From the NCBI GenBank assembly GCA_014529385.2, contig CM043943.1:155467092-155531091 (forward strand): a DNA stretch of 64,000 nt, written 5' to 3'. This DNA is from Adiantum capillus-veneris (taxonomy: Eukaryota > Streptophyta > Polypodiopsida > Polypodiales > Pteridaceae). The notes under the pieces were generated by a model. It had not been told where the DNA came from. It was given only the letters and a program-made list of their open reading frames with translations, and searched no databases. Shown here piece after piece: positions 54,490 through 64,000 of this stretch. Position 1 is the first letter of the stretch. The number at the start of each line of letters is the position of its first letter. A program made the position numbers and the translations under genes.

Positions 54490-57400
54490 ACCTATGAGAC
54501 CAATCTATTACAAAATAGTGAATCTGATACCATGTCTGGGTACAAAAGAACTAGAACAAAGATACTACTACTACAATCCATCCTCATCTGCACTCTCGAT
54601 GTCAAGAGAGTACTCTGCTGTAGTCTCCGTCAATGCTGTGTAGCACCTCTCCTCAATCGTGGCCATTTGGATCTCCGTAGCTCCAGTGCTCGGTTGATGA
54701 GAGTGCCGGTAGTGGTCGAATGAGTGTGGGCCGAGCTCTACAGTGATGGCTTCTCCTCTAGCTGTCCCATATCTGTGAAAAGAAATCTGTAATCCATCTA
54801 TGGGATAGTCTCTCTCTAGCTCTCCCCAGTAAAGTGTCTCTATATCTGAGTAACTTAAGTAGATATAGCCCAAGACATCTCTAACCTTATAACCCATGAC
54901 CCTAGAGAAAGGACCGAAACCCTCTCTGAATAAGCAGTGGAAACGGGCCCGTATCTCATAGTACGTTGTGCAATGACATATGTAATGTAGCTCTATCTCC
55001 GGCTCTAGCTGGCATAAGCGGCATATCCTGTTGTCTGCTGGTATCCCTCTGAATCTACCAGTCTCAATCTCCAGCTGATGTGAGGATGTGTGTATGACCA
55101 ATGGCACACCGCAAACCATGAGACATATGTGTGTCCATGTAGCTGGATCGAATCACAAACCCATCTCCCATGCGGTGGAGAAGATGCTCTCTATAGAAAG
55201 CCATCTTCGTGCCCAACTCCTATGGCGGCTCTATCCATGTCCTCCTGGTATCCAACTGGATCAAATCCTGACGAATGAGTCTAGTAATCTCCACCCGTGT
55301 AAGAGACATCGAGGGTGCCTGAAGAGAGTATTGGAAAGGGGGCAGCCTGTCCATGGTGAAGCCATGCATCTGAAACCATGATGTCATCTGTGCATATCAG
55401 CATGAAATGTCCCCCTGAAGAGCTAACTGTCTGGAAGGCTCAAGGGCTAGTCTAGCAAATCTGTCTCTAGTAGTATCTCACAAGCTGTGCACAAGGGAGA
55501 CTAGTAGATAAGCGCCTCAATCTCCATAGGAGGGGCAGCCAGCTCTGCTCGAATGATAGTCAGAAGATCATAGATACCAAGGGCCTCTCCATACGTCTCC
55601 AACCCTGGCCTACAGAAGGTCCCCATATCTGCACCCCATACAACATAGCTTAGGCTACTAAAGCATCAAAGAGCCATAACTATGTCTGAGGTTCCTGGAA
55701 CCTCTCCAAGCCTCCCAAGGCCGCTTAAGCTCTAGTCAGTCTAGTCTCTGCTGCTCTCCCCAAAGAAAACCTTGGCCCAGTGAAGACAACCCCAAGGTAA
55801 GTGTATGCATTTGTATACTCTACAATCTCCTGACCATATGTGAAAGTCGTGCTAATCTCATGATCCACTGTGGTGTGGTGTTAAACACCATAACCTTGGT
55901 TTTACCAAGGTTTACAGATAATCCACTATCCTCTGCAAAATTGTGTAATGCATCCAACTGTCGTTGCATACCCTCTGGTGAGTCAGAGATCAACACAATA
56001 TCATCAGCATATAACAACCATGGGATCCACGTCCCTGCCAGCTAGGCACCTCTATCACCCTCTGTCAATGTAATCAGACACCTCATCAACATACATCCCA
56101 AATGGAGTGGGAGACAATGGGCAACCCTTTTTCACCCCAATGGTGGAGTGATCTGTATAGAGCCATAATCCCCCAAATCAACACTATGGGCACCCCCATC
56201 TCCTGCAGTCTGCGCATCAATCAAGCTCTCGGTACCATGTCAAATGCTTTGCGAAAATCCACACAGGTACAATAAATCCGTCTCACATGTGACCTGCCCT
56301 ACTCAATGATGGCTTTGAGTGTCAGAGTATGATCAAGAGTGGAGAAACCCTCCTGAAACCGGCCTGGCACTTTCCCCGTACACCCTTACCCTCACCCTCT
56401 TCCCAATTTTTCTATTATTGCTCAAATATGGATGCATACAACTATGCCAATGTGTGTCCAACCATAATAGTGCGGTAATTCCCAGGCTCTATGGGATCAC
56501 CTGCCTTGAAGATAGGCACAATAGTAGACAACCTCCAAGTGTCAGGTAACCCCTCACACATGGCACGATTAAACAACAATGCAAGAACCTCTACTAGCAT
56601 ATCTCTAGCATGTATAAAGTGCTCTGCTACAAGACCATCATGATCATATGCCTTGCTGATCCTCATTCTGTCAATGGCTCTCTTTAGCATCTCAGTGGTA
56701 AAGAAGGAGCTGGTAGGTGGGCATGGCTTTGTAAGATCTAGAAGGGGGTCCTCTCCAAGAACCATATATAACAATGTCGCATACTCGCTCCACATATCAG
56801 GAGAAGTAATCACTGGGGGAGGGGAGTGCTCATGAAAGAATCGCCATGCCTCTCCTAAGTCTCTACTCAAGAACAGCTGATACAAGTCTCGCTCCATCTA
56901 GGCCAAGTAAGCTCGTTTCTTCCGTCGCACAAGGTGTCGGGAAGCAATCCGAGACTGTCTGTAAGTGATGACTCCTAAAAGAAGATCCCTCTGAAGCTGG
57001 GCTCTCGTCTCCCTGTGGGCTATCTCCCATTTGTATCCCACCACATGTGGCATAAGTTGTCCATGGACCTGATGAGTCTCTGAGAAGAAAACAATGTCCT
57101 CGTCTTTGAAATTGTCCTCAAAGGCACCAACGTCCAACCTCATAGATCCATTACAATTCCAGGTGGCCATCTTCAGTGTGGTCCCATAGGTCTCACACCG
57201 TCATGTAGAGTGCCGCTCTACAATCACCATCGGACCATCTCAGTAAAAGGCCATCTTTCCCTTCTCCCTTGCCGCCGTGTTCTTTGGCATTACCTCTCTC
57301 ATGTGCGCAAGCTGTGAGAGAGTGAGATCATCATCGAGGGAAATACCTGTCTTCTTGAGAGTAAGCGTCTTTCTCAAGAATTCCTTCTTCTCTTCCAAGG

Positions 57401-57490
57401 AGGGGAAGCGTAGTATGAGAGCTCTCTCCTTTGAAAATTCTCTCGGGCCATCACTCTTCTTGCCCACTCTCCATGCCTTTGTGTGTCAAT
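54490..57490 (-). pseudogene. LINE4: L1-type LINE, with most of the endonuclease deleted
   Basis: From the right: the ORF1 tail at 57240-57467 (LAHMREVMPKNTAAREKGKMAF), then ORF2 from ATG 57170 ([20 protein letters not shown]). After VVGYKWEIAHR the frame passes directly into ETRAQLQRDLLLGVITYRQS, the linker that in LINE3 lies after the endonuclease. RT follows with [31 protein letters not shown] and [16 protein letters not shown] (about 56010), then a C-terminal zinc region CRLCQLEPEIELHYICHC (about 55010). Frame changes and stops break it elsewhere. It is the same family as LINE3. Confidence 0.88.
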
Positions 57491-57779
57491 AAATTGCATC
57501 ACACTAGCATTAGTGGTCCGAAACAGAATTTGCTTCGCAAAGATTTGCGTTCTCATGTAGATCGAGATGTGGATGCACTTGATGTAGATGTGGCAAGTAG
57601 TTACCTGGGGATTCTCAGACATTTTGGGAAACTGCAATAGGCCAACTGTACTCTAGCAATGGTGTATGCATTTTGTGGGACCTCTTGGCAACATTGTGTA
57701 TGTGACCATGGTACATAGTACATATGTGGATTACTCTAGAGATTGATGACTCCTTGGTAGGTGTGATGAAACCTTTATG

Positions 57780-57829
57780 TACATTAAGCACAGAAGGTGA
57801 ATCACAATAGTAAACACTTCTACTTGAAA

Positions 57830-57867
<38 letters not shown>

Positions 57868-58213
57868 AACATGACACAGGAAGACGAAATTCCTTCACTA
57901 GAAGCGTTGGCCCTCAAGACGAGCGCCCCCAAAGGGTATTTATTTTAAATTGCAAAAGATGGCCAATACAAGTTGTTGTCACAAATGCTCAAAGCCTTCT
58001 TGATCTTCACAAGACTCAAGCCTTTATCGTCTTCAAGAAATGCTCAAAGATAGAGATCGCCCAAAAACTAATGATCCCCACAAATGGCCTCGAGAGGTCT
58101 TTATATAGGTAAAAGCCTACCCTTATGGGTGGCCTTGACCCTTGGCTTTTCAATTGTTCGACCTTTGGCTTTTCATCTGTCTGACCTTTGGCTTTTCATT
58201 TGTCCAATCCCTT
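57780..58213 (-). repeat. Degenerate LTR resembling the A/D family
   Basis: A (GA)n run at 57832-57862 is followed by GACGAAATTCCTTCACTAGAAG, a GTTGGCCCTCAAGACGAGCGC block and AAAGGGTATTTATTTTAAATTGC. These sit in the same order as the core block of A and D LTRs. Triplicated GACC(C/T)TTGGCTTTTCA words lie at 58137-58200. It is interrupted by the solo LTR, and its other end was not found. Confidence 0.5.
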
Positions 58214-59373
58214 TGTCACGTGACACATCCAACCCTATGTGTCCGTGGACAAGCTACAGCATGACCAGGGTTCAGTCAGTCAAGTCAGTCTAGAATAGGA
58301 AGTGATCTGGCACTTTTGTGAGTCTGTTCGCAAACCGTGCATGACCAGTCACTTAGATTCGATACATATCCTCCGGTTGCACACAGCATGATCATAAGCA
58401 TTCCCATCAGAATCCATCAGGGAAATTTTCCAGTGCATTAAACCTATTTTCCCTATTTTTGACATTTTTCACTTATTTATTAAGTGACTTTTGTTGGGAA
58501 CTAGGTAGGGCAATTTTGCTAAGATAATATATAAGCAACCTAGGACTAGCACTATCTAGCAAAAGAAGAAGGAGAGCATCAGGCACTCAAGTGCAACAGG
58601 CCTCTGGAGACCCTTCTCAGCAAGACGATCCCCCCCCCCAACCTGGCATTTTTGGAGCCCAGAAGGCCAGCGTTTTTCAGCACTGCCATCAGCGTTTTCA
58701 GCCCTTGCATAGGCGCTTCCCAACCAACAGATTCAGCGAGAAGCAAGGCCCTGCAGATAGCGTTTTGCAACCACAGCACCTAGCGTTTTTCAAGCAGCCC
58801 AAACCAGCGTTTTTGTAGCAGCCAACAGCCAGCCATTAGCGTTTTTGAAACCAGCCACTTCAGCGATTTTGGACAGCGTTTTTGGTGAGCAAGATCAGCG
58901 ATTTAACATCAGCAAATTCAGCAATTGAAGAGCCAGCAAAGACAGTGTTTCTGACATGCAAAGACACAGTAGCAAATCAGCCCCGACTTGGAGCAACGGT
59001 ACCAATTCGAAGCACTCAGTTTTCAGCCTCAGCATCGTCCTCATCGTCCACTCCGTTGACATCGACATAGCAAGCAATTAGGATCATCGCATAAGCCATT
59101 GCATCAGATTGTGCAATCAATAGTAGACCGCTCTCGCCATAGAGTGGGGCCTTCGAGCAGGGTTTTGACAACATTCTGGTGTCGTATTCTCTTCTCTCTC
59201 TATCTCTCAGTCTCAGCACCTTCACTCACAGTGTCCATTCACTTTGTTTGTGTCCATTGCACTCTCTCATTAAGAAACGGAAGATCTCCCTTCCCTAAGA
59301 AAAAGGAACCTTGAGCACACTTCGGAGCACTCATCTTGAGCAAAGTTCAACATTCATTCCGCTGCACCTAACA
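58214..59373 (+). mobile_element. B4: solo LTR of the B family, 1,160 bp, TSD CCCTT
   Basis: It starts with the palindrome TGTCACGTGACA and ends GCTGCACCTAACA. The duplication CCCTT is at 58209-58213 and 59374-59378. There is no internal region, so it is the product of LTR-LTR recombination. A TATATAAGC word is near 58530, followed by at least seven AGCGTTTT words at 58670-58890. Confidence 0.95.
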
Positions 59374-59750
59374 CCCTTCGCTTATAAAAAGGACACCCCA
59401 CTTTCTAGGGTTGATTTGTGTTATGCACCTCACTTTCTGATTTGTGAAGCGACCCATTTGGCTGTATACATCATTGTGCCTTCTCACGCTTGCAGAGAGG
59501 CGATGAGCTTTGTTCCGCAAGGAATGAGAGTTACAGGATCGATTGGGATGCATACGCCGACAGCTTAGAGGAGTTTCCAAGAGATGAGTTTCTAGGTGAG
59601 CACGACTTTTAACACCAGAGAGACTCTTAGTCACATTCAGACTGAGAAATCCAAATTCGCCTATCATGCTTCGGTATCAACATGGATATCCAAGGCGGAT
59701 AGGATGAATAAGAATCTTTGCACATTTCAAGGAACGTCCCAAGGGGCCTT
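59374..59750. other. Unassigned sequence between the solo LTR and A3
   Basis: A TATAAAAAGG word near 59382 and a minus-strand frame of 99 codons without a domain. It may be the rest of the element hit by the solo LTR. Confidence 0.4.
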
Positions 59751-60293
59751 TGTAACAGACTTGGACACTCCAAGTCAAGAATCAATCACGACAACACCAA
59801 ATAACCACTTCAAAACAATTCACAGATCACAATAGATTTGCATTGGCCCGACGAAGTTCCGTGCCTAGAGATATTGGCCCCAAAGACTGGCGCTCCTTTC
59901 AGTATTTCTTTATGTATTAATCAGATCAAAGTACAAGAGAGCGGTTAGGGTTTCACTCTCAGACTCTGCATCCATACGCTCTGCAGAGTGAGCCCAAAAC
60001 GACTTATTTAAAGTTTACAAGGGAACTCTCTCTCTCTCTTATTGCCAAATTACGTCGCCAAAAGCTGAAAAATCAATGTCAGTAAAATCCGCCACAAAAC
60101 CCGAAAATCCGTACTGCTGCCACGTGGCATTTCTGTCGCCAGAATTAGGGTTTTGACCACAGTTAGGGTTTCAGCAACAGTTAGGGTTAGGGTTTCCAAA
60201 ATTAGGGTTTTTGCAGATTAGGGTTTCTGGCAGAAATTAGGGTTTGCAAGTTTAAGGGTTTCTACAGAGTAGCCACGTCATCACTTTGTGACA
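59751..60293 (-). repeat. A3 3' LTR with TTAGGG-rich part
   Basis: It has the core block as in A1. At 60135-60270 eight or more TTAGGG or TAAGGG words occur, including GTTAGGGTTAGGG. ACGT-core words CCACGTGGC and CCACGTCATC lie near 60120 and 60275. Confidence 0.92.
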
Positions 60294-60306
60294 TACCTCC
60301 CTCTTG
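60294..60306 (-). promoter_or_regulatory. A3 polypurine tract
   Basis: Minus-strand CAAGAGGGAGGTA directly before the LTR, one base different from A1. Confidence 0.85.
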
Positions 60307-60872
60307 AAAGCATTGTAATCGCCCTCGATTACGCCTGCAAAACAGACAGAGGTCATAAACAGTCTTAGCAGACACTAACTGTTAGTACCTACGTACTAGG
60401 AACACAGATCTAGCACATGTACCAATCGACAGTCACATCACAGGACATCACTAGACATCACATGACATTCAACATTCATTCGGATCTTAGACCATGATTT
60501 ATCGGCAATGTAGCTAGCAATCGTATCTAGATCCAATTGGGACCTCATCGATGTCTAATTGACTAACCCCTATTGCAACCATGTCTATTCGAGATCAATC
60601 AGACCAAAATGCTGCAGCCATTTCGTCTATCAGTTCCTGCACTTAAAAGAAGTCAAGAACAAATCAGTATCATAATCAGGAATTCCATTTCATAAAGTCA
60701 TACAGCAGAATACTGTCAGCTTTCAGCATCCCTGAAGCTCAAAGAGACATCAGTGACTCTAGTATCTAAATCAAGGCATCTGTTGACAAAGAAGCGGAGT
60801 GACTCCCCTCTTGTGCATCCCACTGCACCAGATCTCCGGCCAAGCTAAATTCTAGGTTCCATTTGGAGTAGA

Positions 60873-61644
60873 CTATGCTAAACCAAAAGCATCGAGGTAA
60901 AGTTCCACAATCTGAGGAGTATCTGCTAGGTCCTCGTCCTCCATCCACTTCGCATCCAATACAAGATAATTCTTGAACTTAACCAAGAACCGCCTTCGTA
61001 CTTTACCTTTATTCTTCGTATCCTTATGTGCCAAAATCTGTTCAAGAACAAGGATCTCCTCGTTTTCTTCCACTTCGGGTTGCTCATCAAGCTCCCCATC
61101 ATCAGGCACATCACCTTTAAAAGATTTCAAGAGACTCACATGAAATGCATTGTGAATCCTCCAAGTATCTAGCAATTTCAATCGGAAGAAGACATCATTT
61201 ATCTTTTCACTGATCTGGAAAGGTCCGTAGTATCGCATACTAAGCTTTGGAAAGAGCCTCTCCTTTCCCTTTTTCTTTCTCAGGCGTGCCTTCTAAAAAC
61301 GTAAGAGCACCCAATCATCCTCCTTCAATTTCAAGCCACGACGATGGCGATCCGCTGCCTTTTTCTATCGTTCTTGAGACTTTTGCAAAGTCTCGCGAAC
61401 CTTGGCAAAAGCAGTATCTAAGTCTCGCGCATATTCATCCGCTTCAAAAATCTTATCTTTCGTGCTTAGGAAGGGTGGAACCTTCGTAGCACCTTCAACA
61501 ATCTCAAATGGCGCCTTCCCCGTCGAAGAGTGCATCGTGTTATTGTAGGCAAATTCCACCAAAGGTAAGTACTTTTCCCATTGAGTCTTCTGATCCGAGA
61601 TATAAGACTTCAATAAATCTAAAACCACTGAATTGGCAATCTCA
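60873..61644 (-). pseudogene. A3 integrase end, GPY/F and chromodomain
   Basis: From the right: [20 protein letters not shown], a [20 protein letters not shown] segment and [14 protein letters not shown]. After frame changes near 61290-61360 it continues with [34 protein letters not shown] and the chromodomain [21 protein letters not shown], stopping at 60873. It is the best preserved chromodomain in the window with A2. Confidence 0.9.
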
Positions 61645-62777
61645 GTGTTAGGTGCAGCGGAATGAATGTTGTATTTTCTCAAGATTAGTGATCTTTATTG
61701 CTCAAGGTTCCTTTTAGTTCTTAGGGAAAGAGAGAGCTTTCCGTCTTGTAGAGTGTTGTGGTCACGAACAAAGTGAGTGGATATTGTGCGTGCGAGTGAA
61801 TGAAACTGAGAGAAGGAGAGAGAAGAGATACGACACCCGAGAGGTTGTAAAACCCTCCTCCGAAGGCCCCACTCTCGTCGGCGAGAGTGGTCTATTCTTT
61901 GATTGCACAAAGGTGTACAATGCGTATGCAATGGACTATGCAACTTGGTCTATGCTGATGACGACAACGATGACGATGACGACGACGACGACGATGGTTG
62001 AAATCTGAGATCTTCTAATCGCTGAATTTCGGGACTGTTTCGGTGGCTGAAAATGACTGTTTTGGCTGCATTTTCTTGGCTGAAAAATGAGGTTTCTTAG
62101 GGCTGAAAACTGATGGTCTTTATGGGCTGAATCTGCTACACTTTAGGTGAATAATGCCGGTCTTAATTTGCTACTGAAATCCAAAAACGCCAGGGGCTGA
62201 AATTGGTCCTTTTGTCGCCGGGGTTCTGCAAATGCAAAAACGCTAGGCTGATCTGCTGTGTCGTGATGACGCCGGGGCTGATCTGTTGTGCACAAATCGC
62301 CAAGGCTGATCTGATGCACAAATGCTAGGTCTTCTGTGGAGAAAACGCTAGAGTAGTCGCGGGGGTTGGTCTTGCTGAGAAGTTGCCTGTTGAGCAAGGT
62401 GCTCCTGCTGCCTCTTCTGCCAGAAAGTGTGAACTTTGGTTTGCTTATAAATTAACTTAGCAAAATTGCCCTACCTACTTTTGTTGGGAAGTCACTTAAA
62501 AATAATAAGTGAAAATACCAATAAATAGGAAAATAAGCTAAATGCACTCGAAAATTCCCCTAACTGATGTTAATGGATTCTAATGGGAATTCCGATGATC
62601 ATGTTGTGTGCAACCGGAGGATATGCATCTATGCTAAGTGACTGGGCATGCACGGTCTACGAATAGACTCACAAAAGTGCCAGATCACTGCTAATCTAGA
62701 CTTGACTTGACTTGACTGAACCCTGTTGTGGTGTAGCTTGTCCACGGACACATAGGGTTGGGATGTGTCAGGTGACA
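61645..62777 (-). repeat. B3 3' LTR
   Basis: On the minus strand it runs from TGTCACCTGACACATCC to GCTGCACCTAACA. It has the AAAACGC/GCGTTTT words at 62180-62350 and a TTATAAGC-like promoter word near 62445. Confidence 0.92.
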
Positions 62778-62790
62778 TCCCCTCCTTTTC
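62778..62790 (-). promoter_or_regulatory. B3 polypurine tract
   Basis: Minus-strand GAAAAGGAGGGGA just before the LTR. Confidence 0.85.
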
Positions 62791-63085
62791 AAAGTGAGGT
62801 ACTAGTACCGAACTGTATGGCGTCGAGGGAGATCGCCAACAGCATCCGGAATCCTAGAAGGGACTCTTCGCCGGCCCACTCTGCTGTGTGGGTCGTGCGG
62901 TACTTGAACTTCATAAAGGTCTGCAACGCTTGCTTCTTTGGGCCACGCCGAAAGCGACACAAAGTCTTTTGAATCTCCTTCCTTGCTTCAACTTCGTCTA
63001 GAGTCCTGCTTCTTTCGTCTTCAAGAATCTCCATGGCTGAAAATTCCTGAAACCATCTCCAACACAAAACCATGAACATACCCAT
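62789..63085 (-). pseudogene. B3 C-terminal ORF with chromodomain-like motif
   Basis: A 98-codon frame starting MGMFMVLCWRWFQEFSAMEI and containing [20 protein letters not shown] and AEWAGEES. It is colinear with B2 (40691-41070), and the block around MKFKY and EW is the best conserved part. The end [15 protein letters not shown] is identical in both. The true start may be upstream, through a frame change near 63100. Confidence 0.65.
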
Positions 63086-63127
63086 TCCATGTAAAGTGAA
63101 GGAAAAAAATCTTGTCTTCTCTAAAGA

Positions 63128-64000
63128 CTATGTATGCAATGGAGATGAACATAGAGACGGAGTGACAACCCGTTCATCAAACACATGCAAACAATGAGGT
63201 CGAATCTTTTCTGTTGGATGGAAACCAATCAACTGTGGCAAAGCACAATGGAAATGCCCACGCTTGGTGCTCATACAATCATGTGCTCTTTCGGAAACTG
63301 TGTCATGCCAAGGAAGCGACATGGAATGTGACTTCCTTACATACAAACTTTTCAACTTTTCATGAACAATCCGCATACATTCGTGCTCATCCATGAGAGA
63401 AACGTGCTCAACATACACTATGTCATGCCTAAGAAAAGGGATCACATAACGATGCTGACTAAAATACAGGAAACCGTCACGAATGAAACACTCGAACAAT
63501 GCGTGCGTATCAATCATGCGAACACATAATACTTCATGTGATGGCTCTTTGGACCAAGGCTCGAGAGCCAAGATCGGTTTTTCCTGAAGGGGTTCTTGGG
63601 CCCAAGGCTCGAGAGCCAAGATCGATCCTTTGTGATTGATCGAATCTGCAACGAGGTTAGCTTCGCTAGAAAAAGCATCCACTAACACATCATCCTTGTG
63701 AACAATCACATCATCTTCATGCAACTCATCATGCTTGTGAGAAATCACATCTTGATCATGCAAATCATCATGCTTGTGAGAAATCACATCTTGATCATGC
63801 AAATCATCATGCTTGTCATTGTCATCCAAATCATTATGCAAATCATTGGCATCCAAATCATCATGCTTATCATTGTGCTTCAAATCATCATGCAAATCCT
63901 GTGTGTCATGCATGGGAGAAGAAGAGACGGAGAGAGTCTCCTTTTCCCGAATTTCGTGTATCGATGCCTGTGCTTGAGAAAAGAGTTGCAACAAGGCGGC
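63128..64000 (-). pseudogene. B3 linker and integrase-relic ORF, partial at the edge
   Basis: An open frame of at least 288 codons running to the window edge. It has an N-terminal His/Asp-rich segment with tandem HDDLHDQDVISHK units, then EANLVADSINHKGSILALEP (RNase H end) and a duplicated ILALEPW phrase. Next comes [20 protein letters not shown], then HVSLMDEHECMR (integrase N-terminus). The tail [16 protein letters not shown] is shared with B2. No catalytic residue of RT, RNase H or integrase is present. The long frame with no stop contrasts with the decayed neighbours and suggests recent or ongoing constraint. Confidence 0.7.
63731..63850. repeat. Tandem 39-bp repeats in the B3 ORF
   Basis: GAGAAATCACATCTTGATCATGCAAATCATCATGCTTGT-type units occur twice almost exactly, with shorter CATCCAAATCAT and TGCAAATCAT relatives after them. 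In protein they give the HDDLHDQDVISHK units. Confidence 0.8.

Larger units (their letters stand above)
59751..61644 (-). mobile_element. A3: 3' part of a chromovirus, interrupted by B3
   Basis: The 3' LTR 59751-60293 begins TGTAACAGACTTGG and ends CTTTGTGACA; the polypurine tract is 60294-60306. A 3' UTR follows, then the minus-strand chromodomain, GPY/F and integrase end (60873-61644). The element is cut within integrase at 61644 by the B3 LTR, preceded by CTCAG as possible target site. The 5' part should lie beyond the window. Confidence 0.9.
54012..64000 (-). other. PMS1 upstream intron, at least 9,989 bp, no earlier exon found
   Basis: The acceptor is at 54012. The preceding family segment (an E-R-L-F-x-K-x-D-F-like word) was not found in any minus-strand frame up to the right edge. 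The intron holds LINE4, a degenerate LTR, a solo LTR, A3 and B3. A very small exon could have been missed. Confidence 0.7.
61645..64000 (-). mobile_element. B3: RT-less B-family derivative nested in A3, runs off the window
   Basis: The 3' LTR is 61645-62777 and the PPT is 62778-62790. Then come a C-terminal ORF with the chromodomain-like motif (62789-63085) and a protease-linker/integrase-relic ORF (63128 to the edge), as in B2. The 5' part lies to the right. It is nested in the A3 integrase, so it is younger than A3. Confidence 0.88.

Noticed and set aside
60150-60275. Interstitial telomere or chromosome-fusion site
   Set aside because: The TTAGGG words are irregularly spaced and confined to a TSD-family LTR, so they belong to the LTR.
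63731-63850. Regular repeats as a CRISPR-like or centromeric satellite array
   Set aside because: Only two or three units, inside the open frame of a retroelement, with no unique spacers.

Overview
The window looks like nuclear DNA from a land plant with a very large, retrotransposon-rich genome. A fern or another large-genome vascular plant fits best, but the species cannot be named from sequence alone. Supporting signs are a plant-type MutL homologue with spliceosomal introns, plant iMet-tRNA primer-binding sites, Ty3/gypsy chromoviruses, LINEs, hAT relics and AAACCCTAA-type telo-box motifs.

The only host gene I recognise is PMS1 (the plant orthologue of human PMS2; MutL-alpha endonuclease subunit) on the minus strand. 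Six exons encode the last 220 residues and the stop codon. Three lie at 53943-54011, 53780-53853 and 53597-53662. The other three lie at 3430-3533, 2656-2882 and 2436-2558. The codon phase fits at every junction, so 3534-53596 is a single intron of 50,063 bp. No earlier exon was found between 54012 and the right edge, so the preceding intron is probably at least 10 kb. Positions 1-2435 are 3' flank with no recognisable gene.

The giant intron is a stack of nested elements. A plus-strand LINE (LINE2) lies in three pieces: 4100-4725, 11373-12495 and 22246-23024. It is split by a minus-strand chromovirus A1 (4726-11367, TSD TTTTC) and by a non-coding LTR element D1 (12496-22240, TSD GCCGC). D1 itself carries a full-length minus-strand LINE1 (12858-19641, TSD AGCAATGCCCAAAAG) in its 3' LTR. 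An LTR fragment A4 comes next and holds chromovirus A2 (23122-29265, TSD AAATC). Further right are fragments D3, A5 and D2, a hAT (DUF659) relic, LINE3 and LINE5 fragments, several LTR fragments and B2 (39440-43942). B2 is a Ty3/gypsy derivative without RT, RNase H or integrase core. Then come a 707-bp non-autonomous hAT element (43951-44657, TSD GTTTGCAT), more LTR fragments, and B1 (46717-52828, TSD CCTCC), a B-family element that still has RT and integrase.

The upstream intron (54012-64000) holds LINE4, a B-family solo LTR (58214-59373, TSD CCCTT), chromovirus A3 (59751-61644), and B3 nested in A3 and running off the window. B3 has the same RT-less layout as B2.

Functionally there is one mismatch-repair gene whose transcript must cross more than 50 kb of repeats, plus a small TE community. 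It contains likely autonomous lineages (A chromoviruses, B1-type gypsy, LINEs) and probable dependants: D shares LTR core, PBS and PPT with A, and B2/B3 are deletion derivatives of B. Nearly all TE reading frames are broken by stops or frameshifts.
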